From: Gemmatimonadota bacterium
GTDB taxonomy: Bacteria; Latescibacterota; UBA2968; UBA8231
Direction of reading: 5' to 3'
NCBI GenBank assembly: GCA_026706505.1
Contig: JAPOYQ010000265.1
Coordinates: 1 to 6,924, forward strand
DNA: 6,924 nt
In this document: positions 6,036 through 6,924 of the stretch, in pieces
Layout of the letters: every line of letters begins with the position of its first letter
How positions within the stretch are numbered: the stretch's first letter is position 1
The notes under the pieces: generated by a model
The model's input: only the letters and a program-made list of their open reading frames with translations
Database searches by the model: none
Told to the model about the DNA's origin: nothing
Made by a program: the position numbers and the translations under genes

Positions 6036-6924
6036 CTAGCCGGAAACCTCGGTGACAACGCCAGAGCCGATAGTCCGACCACCCTCTCGAATGGCGAAGC
6101 GCAACTGCGGCTCAATGGCGATAGGCTGGATTAGCTCTACTTCCATATTGACGTTATCGCCGGGCATGACCATCTCGGTGCACTCGGGCAAAGCAATGGT
6201 CCCGGTGACGTCGGTGGTGCGAAAGAAGAACTGGGGCCGATAACCAGAGAAAAAGGGCTTTTCGCGGCCGCCCTCCTTGGGAGTCAACACCACGACCTCG
6301 GCCTTAAACTTGGTGTGTGGCTGAACAGAAGCGGGCTTGCAGATGACCATCCCGCGCATTAGCTCAGCTTTTTCGACGCCGCGGAGCAGCAGGCCAACAT
6401 TGTCTCCGGCCTCGCCCTCGTCGAGCAACTTGCGGAACATCTCAACGCCGGTGACCGTGGTCTTGCGCGTCTCCTTGATGCCGACGATGTCCACCTCTTC
6501 GCCGACCTTGACCCGACCGCGCTCGACGCGGCCTGTGCCAACCGTGCCACGTCCTTGGATCGTAAACACGTCTTCGACCGGCATCAAGAAGGGCTGATCG
6601 ACATCGCGTACCGGATCGGGAATGAACTCGTCAACGGCGCTCATCAATTCGTCAATCGACTGAGTGCCGGTCGGCGAGTCCGTTCCTTCCAGCGCCTCGA
6701 GGGCCGAACCGCGGATCATCGGGGTATCGTCGCCATCAAAACCATACTCAGAGAGCAACTCGCGCGTCTCTAGCTCGACCAAATCCAAAAGCTCCTCGTC
6801 ATCTACTTGATCGACCTTGTTGAGATAGACGACAATGCTGGGTACGTTGACTTGGCGGGCCAATAGAATGTGCTCGCGGGTCTGGATCATCGGCCCGTCG
6901 GCGGCGCTGACGACTAAGACCGCC
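6036..6924 (-). CDS. tuf: Elongation factor Tu, C-terminal part (5' end outside window)
   Basis: EF-Tu is the cytoplasmic GTPase that carries aminoacyl-tRNA to the ribosomal A site. The frame stays open to the window edge and gives about 295 residues, beginning near E. coli residue 101, so the P-loop, switch I and DxxG motif lie outside. Visible are the end of the G domain with the guanine-specificity motif NKVD, the SAL motif in [10 protein letters not shown], then domain 2 ([17 protein letters not shown]) and domain 3 ([15 protein letters not shown] to FAIREGGRT). The stop is TAG. Deviations from the usual sequence are isoleucine for proline in GPMPQTREH, glutamine after NKVD, and phenylalanine for tyrosine in RPQFYF. 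The gene lies 29 nt upstream of rpsJ, the arrangement expected where the str operon runs into the S10 operon. Whether rpsL, rpsG and fusA precede it cannot be seen. Confidence 0.97.
   Translation of the reverse strand, partial: AVLVVSAADGPMIQTREHILLARQVNVPSIVVYLNKVDQVDDEELLDLVELETRELLSEYGFDGDDTPMIRGSALEALEGTDSPTGTQSIDELMSAVDEFIPDPVRDVDQPFLMPVEDVFTIQGRGTVGTGRVERGRVKVGEEVDIVGIKETRKTTVTGVEMFRKLLDEGEAGDNVGLLLRGVEKAELMRGMVICKPASVQPHTKFKAEVVVLTPKEGGREKPFFSGYRPQFFFRTTDVTGTIALPECTEMVMPGDNVNMEVELIQPIAIEPQLRFAIREGGRTIGSGVVTEVSG

Noticed and set aside
1..6924. CRISPR, transposon, tRNA, riboswitch or new defence-type system
   Set aside because: Gaps total little more than 200 nt and none exceeds 29 nt. 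No tandem repeats, inverted repeats flanking a gene, transposase or RNA fold stood out, so nothing supports such a feature.

Overview
The window is a continuous run of ribosomal-protein genes, all on the minus strand, so it reads from high to low coordinates. It is the bacterial S10-spc supercluster, entered from the end of an elongation factor Tu gene. Transcription order is tuf (3' part), rpsJ, rplD, rplW, rplB, rpsS, rplV, rpsC, rplP, rpmC, rpsQ, rplN, rplX, rplE, rpsN (zinc type) and rpsH (5' part). No RNA gene, mobile element, repeat array or CRISPR was seen.

The DNA is moderately GC-rich by eye. The protein types (uL and uS families, L29, L16 and L14 of bacterial form, EF-Tu rather than aEF1A) say Bacteria. 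The 61-residue S14 with four zinc-ligand cysteines and the tuf-rpsJ linkage occur in many phyla and do not fix the lineage. I could not place the organism below domain level; it looks like a divergent, perhaps uncultivated, bacterium.

Layout: 6036-6924 EF-Tu C-terminal part; 2593-6006 the S10 block (S10, L4, L23, L2, S19, L22, S3); 1681-2574 L16, L29 and S17; 1-1652 the start of the spc block (L14, L24, L5, S14, S8). All gaps are 4 to 29 nt, with no room for separate promoters or terminators of the usual kind, so one polycistronic transcript is likely. Several starts sit directly on the upstream stop with little Shine-Dalgarno sequence, which suggests translational coupling.

The most notable point is an absence. 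rplC (L3), normally between rpsJ and rplD, is missing, and only 7 nt separate the intact rpsJ stop from the rplD start. Second, the two proteins that line the exit-tunnel constriction, L4 and L22, both replace a usually conserved tip arginine (L4 W73 and L22 S95, equivalent to E. coli R67 and R92). Smaller deviations are seen in S17, L24, S3 and EF-Tu. I see no new type of system here; the window is core translation machinery with unusual details.
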